Assembly (NCBI RefSeq): GCF_900111905.1
Contig: NZ_FOKM01000003.1
Coordinates: 496,001 to 560,000 of the forward strand
Source of the DNA: Rhizobium sp. NFR07
GTDB taxonomy: Bacteria; Pseudomonadota; Alphaproteobacteria; Rhizobiales; Rhizobiaceae
Length of the DNA stretch: 64,000 nt
Direction of reading: 5' to 3'
The notes under the pieces were generated by a model. It was not told where the DNA came from. It did not search any database and worked only from the letters and a program-made list of their open reading frames with translations. The number at the start of each line of letters is the position of its first letter. The stretch's first letter is position 1. Below, piece by piece: positions 28,038-38,200 of this stretch. Made by a program: the position numbers and the translations under genes.

Positions 28038-29717
28038 TCAGGCGGCCTTGTCGACGGCCCACTTGCGGAGGATTTTCGCTGCGCGCTCCTCGGAGATCTC
28101 GACCATGCGGGCGAGACGCTTCTCCGGACCTTCCTTGACGCGGCGGTTGAAGCCCCCATCGTCGGCGCCGCCGAAGTCGCCCGAGCTGTCGAAGCCGAAG
28201 TCCGAGCCGAAATCCGAGCCGAAGCCGTCCATGAGGGCGGGGCCGCCGGCCGGTGAGAAGTCGGGCAGTTCCAGCCCGGCAACCTCGCCGGAGGTTTCGG
28301 TTGCCGCGGTCGTGCCACCGACGGTGCGGATGAGCGGGCGCAGACCGAGCCAAACCACCAGGAAGGCGACCAGGACGAAGGCGAGCGAGTTGATGATGCC
28401 ACCGAGATTGCGGCTCAGCGTCTCCATGATGCCCGGACCTGCGGCTGCCTCGTCGAGAAGCTGGGTCTCGAGGAAGTCCATGGCGGTCAGGTTGACGACG
28501 TCGCCACGCGCGTCGCTGAGGCCGGCAGCAGAGCTGACGATCTTCTGCATTTCCGCAAGATAGGCGTCGATCTTGGCCTGGTCGGCCGGTTCGCCCACCA
28601 TCTGGGCAATACGGCCCTTGTTGACGACAACCGCCACGGAGACCTTCTCGATCTGGTAGCTGTTGCGCGTCGTCGCGACGGTCCGCTGGTTGATTTCGTA
28701 GTTGGTCTGCTCTTCGCGCTTGTTCGCCTGATCGGACGACTGCGGGCCGGCGGCGCCGCCGGCTTCGGGAGCGGCCTGGGGAACGTTCTGCTCGACGGTC
28801 GCGGCATTGTCGTTCTGGGTCTGCTTGGACTGGGATTCTTCCCGCGTCGTGCGGACCGAGCGTTCGACGCGCGAGTTCGGGTCGTAGACCGTTTCCTGGA
28901 TCTGCTGGCTGTCGGTGTTGAGCGAGGCGGTGACGCTGGAGCGGAAATTGTCCATGCCGAGGAAAGGAGCAAGCGCCTTGTCGATATTGGTCTCGATTTC
29001 CTGCTGCACGGTCTGCACCATGCCGAGCGAACGGGTGAGCTGGCTGTTGCCGCCCTCATCGCCGGAGGCGAGAAGCTGTCCGGTGGAATCGAGAATGGTG
29101 ACGTCTTCGACGTCGAGCCCCGGAACGGCTGAGGCGACCATGTGGCGAATGGATGCGGCGGCCTTGCGGCCGGCAGTCGAGTTGGCACGGATCATGACCG
29201 AGGCGGTCGGCTTCTGCTCGCCGCGGCGGAAATTGCCGACGTCGGGCATGACGATGTGAACGCGGGCGGCGGAGACGCCGCTGATCTGCTGGATGGTGCG
29301 GCCGATTTCGCCTTCGAGCGCGCGGACGCGGGTAACTTCCTGCATGAAGGAGGTCAGGCCGAGGGAGCCGACATTGTCGAAGAGTTCGTAACCGGCATTG
29401 GCGCTGTTGGGCAGATTGCGCTCGGCAAGCAGTACGCGTGCGCGGGCTGTCGAGCCCACCGGCACCTGAATGCTGGAACCGTCGGTACCGACTTCAAACG
29501 GCATGTTCGCTTCAGCGAGCGCTATGCTTATCTGATTGAGATCAGTCGTCTCGAGGCCGACATAGAGGGTCTCGTAGGCAGGTTTGTTGACGTAAATGGC
29601 AGCAGCAAGGACCAAAGCGACCGACACCAGGCCGGCGGCCGCAAGCGCAATCAACCTGGTCTGGCCTAAGCCCGCCAAGTTCTTAAATATATTCTGAAAT
29701 TGAGCTAACAGATTCAT
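28038..29717 (-). CDS. fliF: Flagellar MS-ring protein FliF
   Basis: 559 residues. Inner-membrane ring on which the flagellum is built. Two membrane helices, about 22-45 and 440-460, flank a periplasmic region with family motifs (YVGLETTDLNQISIALAEAN; RVRALEGEIGRTIQQISGVS; ARVHIVMP). The cytoplasmic tail has a DFG-rich low-complexity segment (about 500-525) before the FliG-binding helix at the extreme C-terminus (AAKILRKWAVD). Last gene of the che operon on this strand. Confidence 0.96.
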   Translation of the reverse strand: MNLLAQFQNIFKNLAGLGQTRLIALAAAGLVSVALVLAAAIYVNKPAYETLYVGLETTDLNQISIALAEANMPFEVGTDGSSIQVPVGSTARARVLLAERNLPNSANAGYELFDNVGSLGLTSFMQEVTRVRALEGEIGRTIQQISGVSAARVHIVMPDVGNFRRGEQKPTASVMIRANSTAGRKAAASIRHMVASAVPGLDVEDVTILDSTGQLLASGDEGGNSQLTRSLGMVQTVQQEIETNIDKALAPFLGMDNFRSSVTASLNTDSQQIQETVYDPNSRVERSVRTTREESQSKQTQNDNAATVEQNVPQAAPEAGGAAGPQSSDQANKREEQTNYEINQRTVATTRNSYQIEKVSVAVVVNKGRIAQMVGEPADQAKIDAYLAEMQKIVSSAAGLSDARGDVVNLTAMDFLETQLLDEAAAGPGIMETLSRNLGGIINSLAFVLVAFLVVWLGLRPLIRTVGGTTAATETSGEVAGLELPDFSPAGGPALMDGFGSDFGSDFGFDSSGDFGGADDGGFNRRVKEGPEKRLARMVEISEERAAKILRKWAVDKAA

Positions 29718-29851
29718 TCTGTTTCCACATCGCCGAACACGGTTATAGAGCTTTCGCCCAAGCGCACCCTAAGAGGCGAAGCTTGTGCGAGCATTTCGGC
29801 AATGCGGTATGGGAAACACAGCCCGGCCCGGTTCAGGCCGGCAGGGTCGGA

Positions 29852-30241
29852 TCAGAAGAAATCGAAGTCGCCGGCGGCCTTGCTGAGCGGCTGGGAATGG
29901 CCGTGGCGCATGCCGCTCGAAAGGGCGCGCTGCATATCGGCGAGCTTCACGAGGCTGAGCGCGGTGGATACGTCCACCTTCCAGTCCTCCGGTATGGTGC
30001 CGGTGATGGTATCGATGAATTCGGCAAGCCCGCGGGTCTTCTGGACTGCGAGGTCGATACCCTGGAGGATCTTGATCGTATCGGGGGATTTCAGGAGCTC
30101 TGCCCCTCCCACTTCGAGGATTTCGGGCTCGATGCGTTCGATCAGATAGGCGACGTCATGCAGTTCTGAGACCAGACGCATCAGCACGTCGGGCAAGGCT
30201 TCTTCAGGGGCTGCGATTGGCGGCGCGATTATGTCGGTCAT
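29852..30241 (-). CDS. cheT: CheT, rhizobial chemotaxis signal-termination protein
   Basis: 129 residues, all-helical, between cheD and fliF, exactly the place of cheT in Sinorhizobium. A D-x-x-x-Q motif (DLAVQ, about residue 65) resembles the catalytic Asp/Gln of CheZ phosphatases. CheT in S. meliloti is reported to act in signal termination and adaptation (literature recalled, not checked). Ends DFDFF, a CheZ-like hydrophobic/acidic tail. Assigned mainly by synteny and the motif. Confidence 0.78.
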   Translation of the reverse strand: MTDIIAPPIAAPEEALPDVLMRLVSELHDVAYLIERIEPEILEVGGAELLKSPDTIKILQGIDLAVQKTRGLAEFIDTITGTIPEDWKVDVSTALSLVKLADMQRALSSGMRHGHSQPLSKAAGDFDFF

Positions 30242-30268
30242 GGCAGTCCCCGGTACGTATGATGAAAG

Positions 30269-30826
30269 TCAGAAGAATTCGATGGAATTGTCGACAGGCT
30301 TTGGTGCCGGACGGACCGGACGCTGTTCCAGTGCCACCGTCCTCTGCGTTTCGGCACCTGTCAGCGGGTATTGCCGGGCACGGCCGCTTACCGGCCAGTA
30401 TTCAAGCTTTCTGCCGTGATCGCCGCCCGTGGAAGAGCCGACGACCTGGATGCCTTCGTCACGCAGAAACTCCATGGCGAAAGCGGCATTCTGCTCGCCC
30501 ACGTTGGAGAAGCTGGCGATCGTCTTCGCCCCACCGAAGATCTTCGCCTCCAGCCGGTCGCGGCGAGCGCCCTTCTTCAGAAGGCCGTTGATGAGAAGCT
30601 CCATGAGGTGGACGCCGTAACGGGTGGCGTCCCCTCCAGAGCCCATGGCTCCGCCCGAGCCAGGAAGCAGGAAGTGGTTCATGCCGCCGACACCGGCGAC
30701 AGGATCCCGAAGACACGCAGCCACGCACGACCCAAGGATCGTCGACAGGACGACATCAGGGTCGTCGACGACTTTGTACTCTCCTTGAATAATATGGACG
30801 CGCTTGGCAGCAGCGGCTTCTATCAT
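30269..30826 (-). CDS. cheD: Chemoreceptor glutamine deamidase CheD
   Basis: 185 residues. Deamidates Gln residues of chemoreceptors. Catalytic Cys34 (LGSCVAAC) and His51 (MNHFLLPG) are present, as in the CheD family. The C-terminus has an extra basic tail. The start overlaps the cheY2 stop by 4 bases. Confidence 0.95.
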   Translation of the reverse strand: MIEAAAAKRVHIIQGEYKVVDDPDVVLSTILGSCVAACLRDPVAGVGGMNHFLLPGSGGAMGSGGDATRYGVHLMELLINGLLKKGARRDRLEAKIFGGAKTIASFSNVGEQNAAFAMEFLRDEGIQVVGSSTGGDHGRKLEYWPVSGRARQYPLTGAETQRTVALEQRPVRPAPKPVDNSIEFF

Positions 30827-31212
30827 TTGAGGGCTCCGAATACCGCTTCGATAGCGGCCTTCATCTTCTCGATGGTGAACGGCTTGGCGAGCACGTTGTT
30901 GGCGCCGAGCGAAGCGGCCTTCTGGACCAGGGCTCGGTCGCCCTGCGCCGTCAGGATGATGAAGGCCGCCTTCTTGGTGTTCGGGTTGGCGCGAACGGCC
31001 TGCAGGAAGCCGATGCCATCCATGTTCGGCATGTTGAAGTCGGAGATGACCAGGTGATGCGGCTGCTCGGACATGATCTTCATGCCCTGCACGCCGTCGC
31101 CGGCAGCAGTGATCTGCTTGAAGCCGAGCTGTGTCAGGGCGTCGCTGAGCAGCAGGCGGCTGGTGACCTGATCGTCAACGATCAGAACTTTGATTTTTTC
31201 AGCGAGAGACAT
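30823..31212 (-). CDS. cheY2: Chemotaxis response regulator CheY2 (motor-binding type)
   Basis: 129 residues, single receiver domain. Phospho-acceptor Asp58 ([12 protein letters not shown]), acidic pocket Asp13/Asp14, Lys in AKPF. By position (cheB-cheY2-cheD) it corresponds to CheY2, which in Sinorhizobium is the main regulator that slows the motor. Directly abuts cheB. Confidence 0.93.
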   Translation of the reverse strand: MSLAEKIKVLIVDDQVTSRLLLSDALTQLGFKQITAAGDGVQGMKIMSEQPHHLVISDFNMPNMDGIGFLQAVRANPNTKKAAFIILTAQGDRALVQKAASLGANNVLAKPFTIEKMKAAIEAVFGALK

Positions 31213-32262
31213 TTATTCGGTACCTTCTTTTCGGGCGGCAGTTAATTTCAACACTTCTTCTCCAATGGAGCCCAATGGCAGCTGGTGCTCGACGGCGCCC
31301 ATTTCGTGGGCGACCCTCGGCATGCCATAGACCACACAGGTCTTTTCATTCTGTCCGATTGTGCGTGCGCCAGCATTGCGCATCTTCAGCAGTCCGGATG
31401 CTCCGTCGCGCCCCATGCCGGTCAGAATGACGCCAACCGCGTTGCGGCCGGCCAGTTCCGCGACTGAATCGAAGAGAACATCCACTGATGGCCGATGGCC
31501 GTTGACGGGATCCCTCTCGATCAGCCGGCAGCATGGTGCTGACGGGTTCGCTATCTGCAGGTGCCGGTCGCCGCCGGGCGCGAGATAGACCTTGCCGATC
31601 TCCAGACGCGCACCATCGGTCGCTTCCTGCACCACAGGAGCGCAGATACGATTAAGCCGTTCAGCAAAACTTTTGGTAAACGTGGAAGGCATATGTTGAG
31701 TGATTACCGTCGGCGGGCAGTTCTGCGGGAATTTCTGCAACACTGCGATCAGCGCCTCGACGCCGCCGGTCGACGAGCCTATCGCCACGACCTTGCGTCC
31801 GACACGATAATCCTTGGCCGTCATCGCCGGCGTTACCGCCGCGGGAGCGGCAGTGGGCTGCCACTTGCGGCCCGAACGGGCGGCAGCCTTGACCTTCTCG
31901 GCCAGATCCATGAACGGGCGAGCGTCGCCCGGCACCGGCTTGCCGACGCAGTCGAAAGCGCCGATCTCGAGCGCTGCGAGCGTCGCGTTGGCACCGTGAT
32001 GGGTCATGGTGGAGACCATGATGACCGGCATCGGCCGCAGACGCATGATCTTGTCGAGGAACTCCAGCCCGTTCATGTTGGGCATCTCGATGTCGAGCGT
32101 CACGACATCGGGATTGAGCTGCTTGATCGCCGCACGCGCTTCCATCGCGTCGCCGGCCTGGCCGATGACGTTGACGTCCGGGTCGGAATTCAGGACCGCG
32201 GTGATCAGGCCGCGCATCGTCGGTGAATCGTCGACGACGAGAACTCGTGCTGGTGCGCTCAT
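31213..32262 (-). CDS. cheB: Chemoreceptor methylesterase CheB
   Basis: 349 residues from the ATG at 32262; the frame extends further but the chosen start overlaps the cheR stop, as expected for coupled genes. Receiver domain with phospho-Asp57 ([13 protein letters not shown]) followed by the methylesterase domain with active-site segments GSSTGG, ITQHMP and GMGRDGA. Removes methyl groups from receptors in adaptation. Confidence 0.96.
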   Translation of the reverse strand: MSAPARVLVVDDSPTMRGLITAVLNSDPDVNVIGQAGDAMEARAAIKQLNPDVVTLDIEMPNMNGLEFLDKIMRLRPMPVIMVSTMTHHGANATLAALEIGAFDCVGKPVPGDARPFMDLAEKVKAAARSGRKWQPTAAPAAVTPAMTAKDYRVGRKVVAIGSSTGGVEALIAVLQKFPQNCPPTVITQHMPSTFTKSFAERLNRICAPVVQEATDGARLEIGKVYLAPGGDRHLQIANPSAPCCRLIERDPVNGHRPSVDVLFDSVAELAGRNAVGVILTGMGRDGASGLLKMRNAGARTIGQNEKTCVVYGMPRVAHEMGAVEHQLPLGSIGEEVLKLTAARKEGTE

Positions 32263-33167
32263 GGCTTCCTCCCTCCATGCTTGCCCATACACCGGTAGGT
32301 GGTGATACCGATGTTATCGAAAAGGTTCTTCGCATCGCCCGAAACGCGCTCGGAATGGCCGATATAGAGATGGCCTGCTTCCGGCAGCAGCGACGCGAAG
32401 CGCGACCAGATCTTCACCTGGGTCGGCTCGTCGAAATAGATCACCACGTTGCGGCAGAAGATAACGTCGAAATTGCCCTTGAAGGGCCATTGCGCCATCA
32501 GGTTCAGCTCGTTGAACGTGATCAGCTTCTTGACCCGCTCATCGACCTGGAACTTACGGCGGCCGTTGACATCGACTTCGCGAAACCACTGCTTGCGCAT
32601 GGCCGGGGACACGCTTTCCAGCGCACCCTCGTCATAGGCGCCCATCCGGGCGGTATCGAGGATCTTCGGATCGATATCGGTTGCCAGAATGCGGAAGTCG
32701 TAGTCCGCCGCATTCGGGAACATGGCCAGGACCGTCAGGGCGATCGAATAGGGCTCCTGACCGTCGGAGCAGGCCGCCGACCAGATGCGCACCCGGCCGC
32801 CGCTCTTGGCGCGGTTGATCAGGCCCGGCAGGACCTCGTCGCGCAGATGTTCGAAATGGTGGTTTTCGCGGAAGAAGCGGGTGAAGTTCGTCGTCAGGTG
32901 CGACAGCATCTCACGGCGCACAGGCGCGCCTTCCGGCGAAGCGACCAGCGTGCAATATTCGCGGAAGCCACGCAGACCCAGGTTGCGGATGTGCTTGGAC
33001 AGCCGCGAATAGACCAGCGACGCCTTGGAATCGTTGAGATAGATACCGGCATCCGCATAGATCATCGCAGCGATTTCGGACAGGTCGCGGCGGGTCAGCG
33101 GATATTCACCGCTTGCCAGAACCTCGTCCGGCGACTGCCGGCTATCGATCGCGCCCAGGGGCATCAT
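32259..33167 (-). CDS. cheR: Chemoreceptor methyltransferase CheR
   Basis: 302 residues. S-adenosylmethionine-dependent methylation of receptor glutamates. N-terminal helical domain (Y-AGIYL, about 40), then the Rossmann part with [20 protein letters not shown] and [13 protein letters not shown]. Counteracts CheB. Overlaps cheW (start) and cheB (stop). Confidence 0.96.
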   Translation of the reverse strand: MMPLGAIDSRQSPDEVLASGEYPLTRRDLSEIAAMIYADAGIYLNDSKASLVYSRLSKHIRNLGLRGFREYCTLVASPEGAPVRREMLSHLTTNFTRFFRENHHFEHLRDEVLPGLINRAKSGGRVRIWSAACSDGQEPYSIALTVLAMFPNAADYDFRILATDIDPKILDTARMGAYDEGALESVSPAMRKQWFREVDVNGRRKFQVDERVKKLITFNELNLMAQWPFKGNFDVIFCRNVVIYFDEPTQVKIWSRFASLLPEAGHLYIGHSERVSGDAKNLFDNIGITTYRCMGKHGGRKP

Positions 33168-33643
33168 GCGGCTTCACTTTCCTTATCAAGAGCCTTTTCG
33201 GCGAACAGGGCGTCAAGCTCGATCATGCAGATCATCCGCTTGTCGATCGCCAGGATGCCCCGTGCGTACTGCTTTTCCAGATCGGAGGAGATCTCCGGAA
33301 CCGGCTGGATGTTTTCCTCGGTGATCGTGAGGATGTCGGAGACAGCCTCCACCAGCAGGCCGACAACCCGGTTCTTCACCTGGGCAACGATGATGACGTG
33401 GCGGGCGCTCGGTTCGGCGTCCTTCATGCCGAGTCGTGCCGAGAGGTCGACGATCGGCAGGACGGCACCGCGCAGGTTGATGACACCCAGGACATAAGCC
33501 GGCGCATGGGGCATCGGCGTGGCCTGTGTCCATCCGCGGATCTCGCGGACGGACATGATGTTGACGCAGAACTCTTGCTCTCCGATGCGGAAGGCAATCA
33601 GTTCCCGGCTTCCCTGTGCAAGCGACTTCACGGCATACGACAT
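33164..33643 (-). CDS. cheW: Chemotaxis coupling protein CheW
   Basis: 159 residues. Scaffold linking receptors to CheA; single CheW domain (LIAFRIGEQEFCVNIMSVRE, GVINLRGAVLPIVDL). Between cheA and cheR, 4 bases after cheA. No extra domain. Confidence 0.95.
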   Translation of the reverse strand: MSYAVKSLAQGSRELIAFRIGEQEFCVNIMSVREIRGWTQATPMPHAPAYVLGVINLRGAVLPIVDLSARLGMKDAEPSARHVIIVAQVKNRVVGLLVEAVSDILTITEENIQPVPEISSDLEKQYARGILAIDKRMICMIELDALFAEKALDKESEAA

Positions 33644-33647
33644 ACTA

Positions 33648-35882
33648 TCAACCCGTGGCGGCGAGAGACATTTCAGGCTTCAGGGACTGGCCGCGCGAGG
33701 CCGCGACGACCGCATCGACGTCCAGGATGAGTGCCACGCGTCCATCACCGAGGATGGTTGCGGCAGCGATGCCCGGGACGTGGGTGTAGTTGGCTTCGAG
33801 CGACTTGATGACGACCTGGCGCTGGCCCTGGATGGCATCGACCATCAAAGCACGCTGGCCGCCGCCTTCGGATTCGACCAGAAGGGCGACGCCTTCGACC
33901 GGGTTCGCCTGGGTCGAGCGGAAGTTCAGGATACGGCCTACATCCACCAGCGGGCAGAACGAGTTGCGGATGGAGATCAACCGCTGCGTCGCGCCGAAGG
34001 AGTGGATGGCCGAGGCTTCCGGCTGCAGGGTTTCGACGATCGCCGTCAAAGGCACGACCAGCGTCTGGCCGGCAACGGTGACGACCATGCCGTCGAGAAC
34101 GGCGAGCGTCAGCGGCAGGCTCATCGTGAAGATCGAGCCCTGGCCCGGCTTCGACGAGATCGAGATACGACCACCGAGTGCCTGGATCGAGCGCTTGACC
34201 ACGTCCATGCCGACGCCGCGGCCGGAAATGTCGGAGATCTGGTCGGCGGTGGAGAAGCCCGGCGCGAAGATCAGGTTGTCGATCTCTTCGTCCGTCAGGT
34301 TGGCGTCCGGCGCGATGAGATCGTTGTCGATCGCCTTCTGCTTGACGCGCTCGCGGTTGATACCGCCGCCATCGTCCTGCAGTTCGATGAGAATGCGGCC
34401 CGAACGGTGCTTTGCGGAAAGCTTGATCGTGCCTTCCGGATCCTTGCCGGCAGCCTCGCGCTTCTCGGGAGATTCGATGCCGTGGTCGACGGCGTTACGG
34501 ATCATGTGGGTGAGCGGCTCGGCGATCTTGTCGATGACCGTCTTGTCGACTTCGGTGTTTTCACCCTCGGTGACCAGGCGGATCTGCTTGCCGACCATGT
34601 CGGCCACTTCGCGGACGATACGCGACATGCGCTGGAAGACCGGCTTCACCGGCTGTGCGCGGATCGCCATGACCGAGTCCTGGATCTCGCGGGTGAGCTG
34701 CTGCAGCTCCTCGAGACCCATGTTGACGGCGGAGGTGCCGGTCGCATCGTTTTCGATGACGCTCTGGGAGAGCATCGCCTGGTTGATGACAAGTTCGCCG
34801 ACGAGGTTGATCAGGCGGTCGACGCGATCGAGATCGACGCGGATCGTCTGGCCCGCCGAAGCGGCAGCGGCGGCAGCGTTGTTCTGCGCTGCGGCAGCAG
34901 CGGCTGCAGCAGCGCTTTCCTTCTTCTCGACTGCGGCAGCGACTGCCTTCGTCACGTTCGAAGCGGTTTCGGCCGCAGCCACGACGGCGGGCGCCGGTGC
35001 AGCAGGCTCGGCGGGCCCGTCATCCAGGGCGGACAGATCGAACGGTACCGGAACCATCGGCTGCTCTTCGTCTTCCGAGGCTTCCGCCGGCTTGACGTCC
35101 AGTTCGCAATCCCATTCGGCGAATTCGAAGACCGCGCGGACTTCGTCTTCCGACTTTGCCGTCTTCAGCGAGATCTTCCAGCCGAAATAGGAGGCTTCCG
35201 GATCCATGCTCTCGAAGGCGGGCAGCGTGTCCATGTCGCAGGCAATGCTCATCTCGCCGAGGCGGGAGAGATCGCGCAGCAGAAGGGCTGCTTCATTGCC
35301 CTTGGAATAGAGTTCGCGGGTCGGCTTGAAGGAGATGTCGAAGACGTTGCCGAGAACCGCTTCCTCGTCGCCGCCAAAGCCGTCGAAGGTGAACGGGATC
35401 GGCTGGAAACCGCTGTCGTCCGTGGGGGCTGGCGCTGCGGCAGCTGCAGGGGCAGCCTTGGCGGCAGGCTTCGGTGCTTCGGCGGCGGCCGACGGCATTT
35501 CGCCGTTCGCCAGCGCTTCCAGCTCCTTGACCAGCGTCTTGGTGCGGCTTTCCTCGACGCTGCCACCGTCACGCGAGCAGGTGACGAGGTCGGCCAGAAC
35601 GTCGGCGGACTTGAGCATCACCTTCAGGACGTCCTGGTTCGGCTCCAGCTTGTTGGAGCGCACGCAGTCGAGCGTCGTTTCGAAGACGTGTGCGAAGGCG
35701 ACCAGGTCGTCCAAACCGAAGGCGCCCGCTCCCCCCTTGATGGAATGAACTGCACGGAAGACGGCATTGACCGTTTCGGGATCGCGATCCCCATCATTCA
35801 GCTTGAGAAGACCAGACTCCAGTTCGGCGAGCTGTTCTTCGCATTCCTGAAAGAAGATCTCTTTGATTTCGTTCATATCCAT
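33648..35882 (-). CDS. cheA: Chemotaxis histidine kinase CheA
   Basis: 744 residues. Phosphorylates CheY1, CheY2 and CheB. P1 histidine at His46 (FRAVHSIKGGAGAFGL), a long Ala/Pro-rich linker, P2-like region (about 160-270), a second Ala-rich linker (about 315-345), dimerisation helices, ATPase domain (VDHGIESPEKREAAGKDPEG; GRGVGMDVV) and a C-terminal CheW-like domain. Start ATG at 35882 or 35876 (MDMNE). The Ala-rich linkers are longer than in enteric CheA and are probably flexible. Confidence 0.96.
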   Translation of the reverse strand: MDMNEIKEIFFQECEEQLAELESGLLKLNDGDRDPETVNAVFRAVHSIKGGAGAFGLDDLVAFAHVFETTLDCVRSNKLEPNQDVLKVMLKSADVLADLVTCSRDGGSVEESRTKTLVKELEALANGEMPSAAAEAPKPAAKAAPAAAAAPAPTDDSGFQPIPFTFDGFGGDEEAVLGNVFDISFKPTRELYSKGNEAALLLRDLSRLGEMSIACDMDTLPAFESMDPEASYFGWKISLKTAKSEDEVRAVFEFAEWDCELDVKPAEASEDEEQPMVPVPFDLSALDDGPAEPAAPAPAVVAAAETASNVTKAVAAAVEKKESAAAAAAAAAQNNAAAAAASAGQTIRVDLDRVDRLINLVGELVINQAMLSQSVIENDATGTSAVNMGLEELQQLTREIQDSVMAIRAQPVKPVFQRMSRIVREVADMVGKQIRLVTEGENTEVDKTVIDKIAEPLTHMIRNAVDHGIESPEKREAAGKDPEGTIKLSAKHRSGRILIELQDDGGGINRERVKQKAIDNDLIAPDANLTDEEIDNLIFAPGFSTADQISDISGRGVGMDVVKRSIQALGGRISISSKPGQGSIFTMSLPLTLAVLDGMVVTVAGQTLVVPLTAIVETLQPEASAIHSFGATQRLISIRNSFCPLVDVGRILNFRSTQANPVEGVALLVESEGGGQRALMVDAIQGQRQVVIKSLEANYTHVPGIAAATILGDGRVALILDVDAVVAASRGQSLKPEMSLAATG

Positions 35883-35898
35883 CGGAGGAATTCCCGGT

Positions 35899-36264
35899 TC
35901 AGGCGGTTACACGCTCGATCGCATCGATCAGTTTGGCAGGATCAAAAGGCTTGACGATCCAACCCGTCGCACCGGCCTGGCGCGCGCGGTTCTTCTTTTC
36001 GGCGTCGCTTTCCGTCGTCAGGACGAGGATCGGGATCGCACGGTATTTCTCGTTGCGGCGAACGCCTTCGATGAAGCCGAAGCCGTCGAGACGGGGCATG
36101 TTGATGTCGGTGACGATGACGTCCGGATCACAGCCTTCGAGGACCTCGAGGCCCTCGACGCCGTCTTCGGCCTGGATCGTCTCGAAACCGGCATTGTTGA
36201 GGGTCACCAGAAGCATGTTCCGGATCGTCCGTGAATCATCCACGGTCAGCACTTTTTTCTTCAT
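35899..36264 (-). CDS. cheY1: Chemotaxis response regulator CheY1 (phosphate-sink type)
   Basis: 121 residues. Receiver with Asp9/Asp10 and phospho-Asp53 (VIVTDINMPRLDG), Lys in VKPFDP. Next to cheA, the CheY1 position; in Sinorhizobium CheY1 drains phosphate from CheY2 via CheA, aided by CheS. It is two bases downstream of cheS. Confidence 0.93.
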   Translation of the reverse strand: MKKKVLTVDDSRTIRNMLLVTLNNAGFETIQAEDGVEGLEVLEGCDPDVIVTDINMPRLDGFGFIEGVRRNEKYRAIPILVLTTESDAEKKNRARQAGATGWIVKPFDPAKLIDAIERVTA

Positions 36265-36266
36265 TT

Positions 36267-36560
36267 CTAGATCTCCTTAGCGACCATCTTGTCGGGGTCG
36301 ATGCCGATCAACTGCATCGTCTTTTCAAAGGCATCGGAGGCCTTCTCGATCATGAAAGACTTCTTGTCGGCCTGCCAGGCGGCAGCACCGGCGACGAGAA
36401 CCTGGGCGCACTGGACGCCGACCCGCTCGACGGCGGAGGCATCGATCACGATGTCGCTGCCGCGCATCGTCATAAGCTTGCCGTGCAAGGCAGATGCTTC
36501 ATTGAGGTCGAGAACGGGCGCGAGCGCCACAGTGCCCGATGCGGCTTTCTTTGCTGCCAT
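36267..36560 (-). CDS. cheS: CheS-like STAS-domain protein
   Basis: 97 residues, the reported size of S. meliloti CheS. STAS fold pattern (VLDLNEASALHGKL, DIVIDASAVERVGVQCAQVL). In S. meliloti CheS binds CheA and speeds CheY1 dephosphorylation. Adjacent to cheY1 and starts one base inside the stop of the upstream chemoreceptor. Confidence 0.88.
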   Translation of the reverse strand: MAAKKAASGTVALAPVLDLNEASALHGKLMTMRGSDIVIDASAVERVGVQCAQVLVAGAAAWQADKKSFMIEKASDAFEKTMQLIGIDPDKMVAKEI

Positions 36561-38200
36561 CAGTTTCTTCCTTGCAGTTTGTAAACGGGTTGAGCCTGCG
36601 GCTCGGAGAATGTCTGGTAGCTTACCGCGGGCGCGCCGGTATCGGCCTGGGTATGGGCCGGACGGCGATCCTCGTAGCCTTCGACGATCCGGCTCTGGCG
36701 GGCGATGCGGAATTCGCGAACGGTGCGGCCGAGTTCGAGGATGACCGAATGCAGTTCGTCAGCGCCCTCCCCGGCATTGCGGGCAAAGCTTGCATTGGCA
36801 CCCATGTCCTGGCTCAGACTGTCTATATCGGACGTGATGCGGGTGAGGCCTTCGGACTGCTCGACCGTGCGGCGCGCGACGCCCGAGATGGCATCGTTGA
36901 TCTCGGTGACCTGCTGGACGATGCCGCCGATCGCGGTCTGCGTGCGGTGGACCATGTCGACGCCTGCGCCGACCTGCGACTTGGTGCCGGTGACCAGCGT
37001 CTTGATTTCGCGGGCGGCATCGGCGGAACGCTGCGCAAGCGCGCGGACTTCCTGCGCCACCACGGCAAAACCCCGGCCGCTGTCGCCGGCGCGGGCAGCC
37101 TCGATGCCGGCATTGAGCGCCAGAAGGTTGGTCTGGAAGGCGATCTCGTCGATGACGCCGATGATCTCGCCGATCTTCTCGGCCGAGGTCTCGATGTCGG
37201 TCATGGCGCTGATGGCACGGCCAACGACTTCGCCGCTCTCTTCGACCGAACGACGGGTCGCGGCGGCGGCCTTTTCGGCGGCCGAGGTTCCGGCAACGGT
37301 TTCCTTAACGAGATCGGAAAGCTGACGGAGGTCCTGGGTTGCTGTGCGGGCCCGCTGCGCCTGGTCTTCGGAAGCTGTCGCGAATGTCGATGCGTTGCGG
37401 GCAATCGCGTCGGTCAGGCCGATCGCCTGCCTGCCTGCGGCATCAATCGCCTGGACAGACTGCTGCATGCCGCCGACCGCACGGGCGAGAAGACCGGCGA
37501 GTTCGCGATAGGCTTCGGGCATCTCGGCCGGCAAGGCGACGGTCAGGTCACGCTCGGCGAGAGCGGCGATGACGGCCGCGAAGGTGTCGACGGCTTCGGC
37601 CTGGTCGGCGGTGCGCTGGTCTGCCAGAGCACGCTGGTGTTTCTGGCGCTGTTCGTTGAAACGCAGCGAGACGGCGATCTCGACATCGATCATGACGAGC
37701 CGGACGAGCGCGCTCAGGAGATCGTGGAGTTCGCGCTCGCGCTTGCGGGAGCCGGGAAGAATGGAACGCGGCGAAAGATCGCTGACGGCGCCGACGACAA
37801 GATGTTCGAGCATGACCGCATGGCCGGCGACGTGCCAGCGCGGGTCGAGCCCCATGCGGCTCTCGGTATCGGACAGGACCTTGACGCGGTCGGCATAGAG
37901 CGCATCGAAGCGGGCATCGGTGAGGACGGACCAGTGGGACGCCTGGAGGTCGCTCAGGCGCTCGACCTGCTGCTCGCTGTCGAAGTGACGGGCGGCTTCG
38001 GGAAAGGACTGGAGGCGGTGGAAGAGATCGCGCAGGCCGGCCTTGATGTGGTCCTCGAGATGCGGGCGGGAGCGGCGCACAAGATTGCACAGGTCGCCGT
38101 CGAGCCCGGCAAATGCCAGCCTCTCGCCAAGGCTGCCCGCCTGGCCACGTCGAACCTGTTCGCTTGGCGTGTCCTGCACCAACGTCGTCCCCAAAACCAC
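36560..38200 (-). CDS. Soluble globin-coupled chemoreceptor (IcpA-like)
   Basis: About 546 residues with a GTG start at 38200; other in-frame GTG/TTG codons up to about residue 10 are possible. Residues about 25-175 form a globin-type sensor ([40 protein letters not shown] with the probable proximal His), followed by a HAMP-like stretch and the methyl-accepting signalling domain (hairpin [20 protein letters not shown]). No membrane helices, so it is cytoplasmic. First gene of the che operon; Sinorhizobium IcpA occupies the same place. Probably senses oxygen or another haem ligand; ligand untested. Confidence 0.9.
   Translation of the reverse strand: MVLGTTLVQDTPSEQVRRGQAGSLGERLAFAGLDGDLCNLVRRSRPHLEDHIKAGLRDLFHRLQSFPEAARHFDSEQQVERLSDLQASHWSVLTDARFDALYADRVKVLSDTESRMGLDPRWHVAGHAVMLEHLVVGAVSDLSPRSILPGSRKRERELHDLLSALVRLVMIDVEIAVSLRFNEQRQKHQRALADQRTADQAEAVDTFAAVIAALAERDLTVALPAEMPEAYRELAGLLARAVGGMQQSVQAIDAAGRQAIGLTDAIARNASTFATASEDQAQRARTATQDLRQLSDLVKETVAGTSAAEKAAAATRRSVEESGEVVGRAISAMTDIETSAEKIGEIIGVIDEIAFQTNLLALNAGIEAARAGDSGRGFAVVAQEVRALAQRSADAAREIKTLVTGTKSQVGAGVDMVHRTQTAIGGIVQQVTEINDAISGVARRTVEQSEGLTRITSDIDSLSQDMGANASFARNAGEGADELHSVILELGRTVREFRIARQSRIVEGYEDRRPAHTQADTGAPAVSYQTFSEPQAQPVYKLQGRN

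Noticed and set aside
33519..35954. 811-residue open frame opposite cheA
   Set aside because: Covers cheA exactly on the other strand; composition typical of antisense frames in GC-rich DNA.
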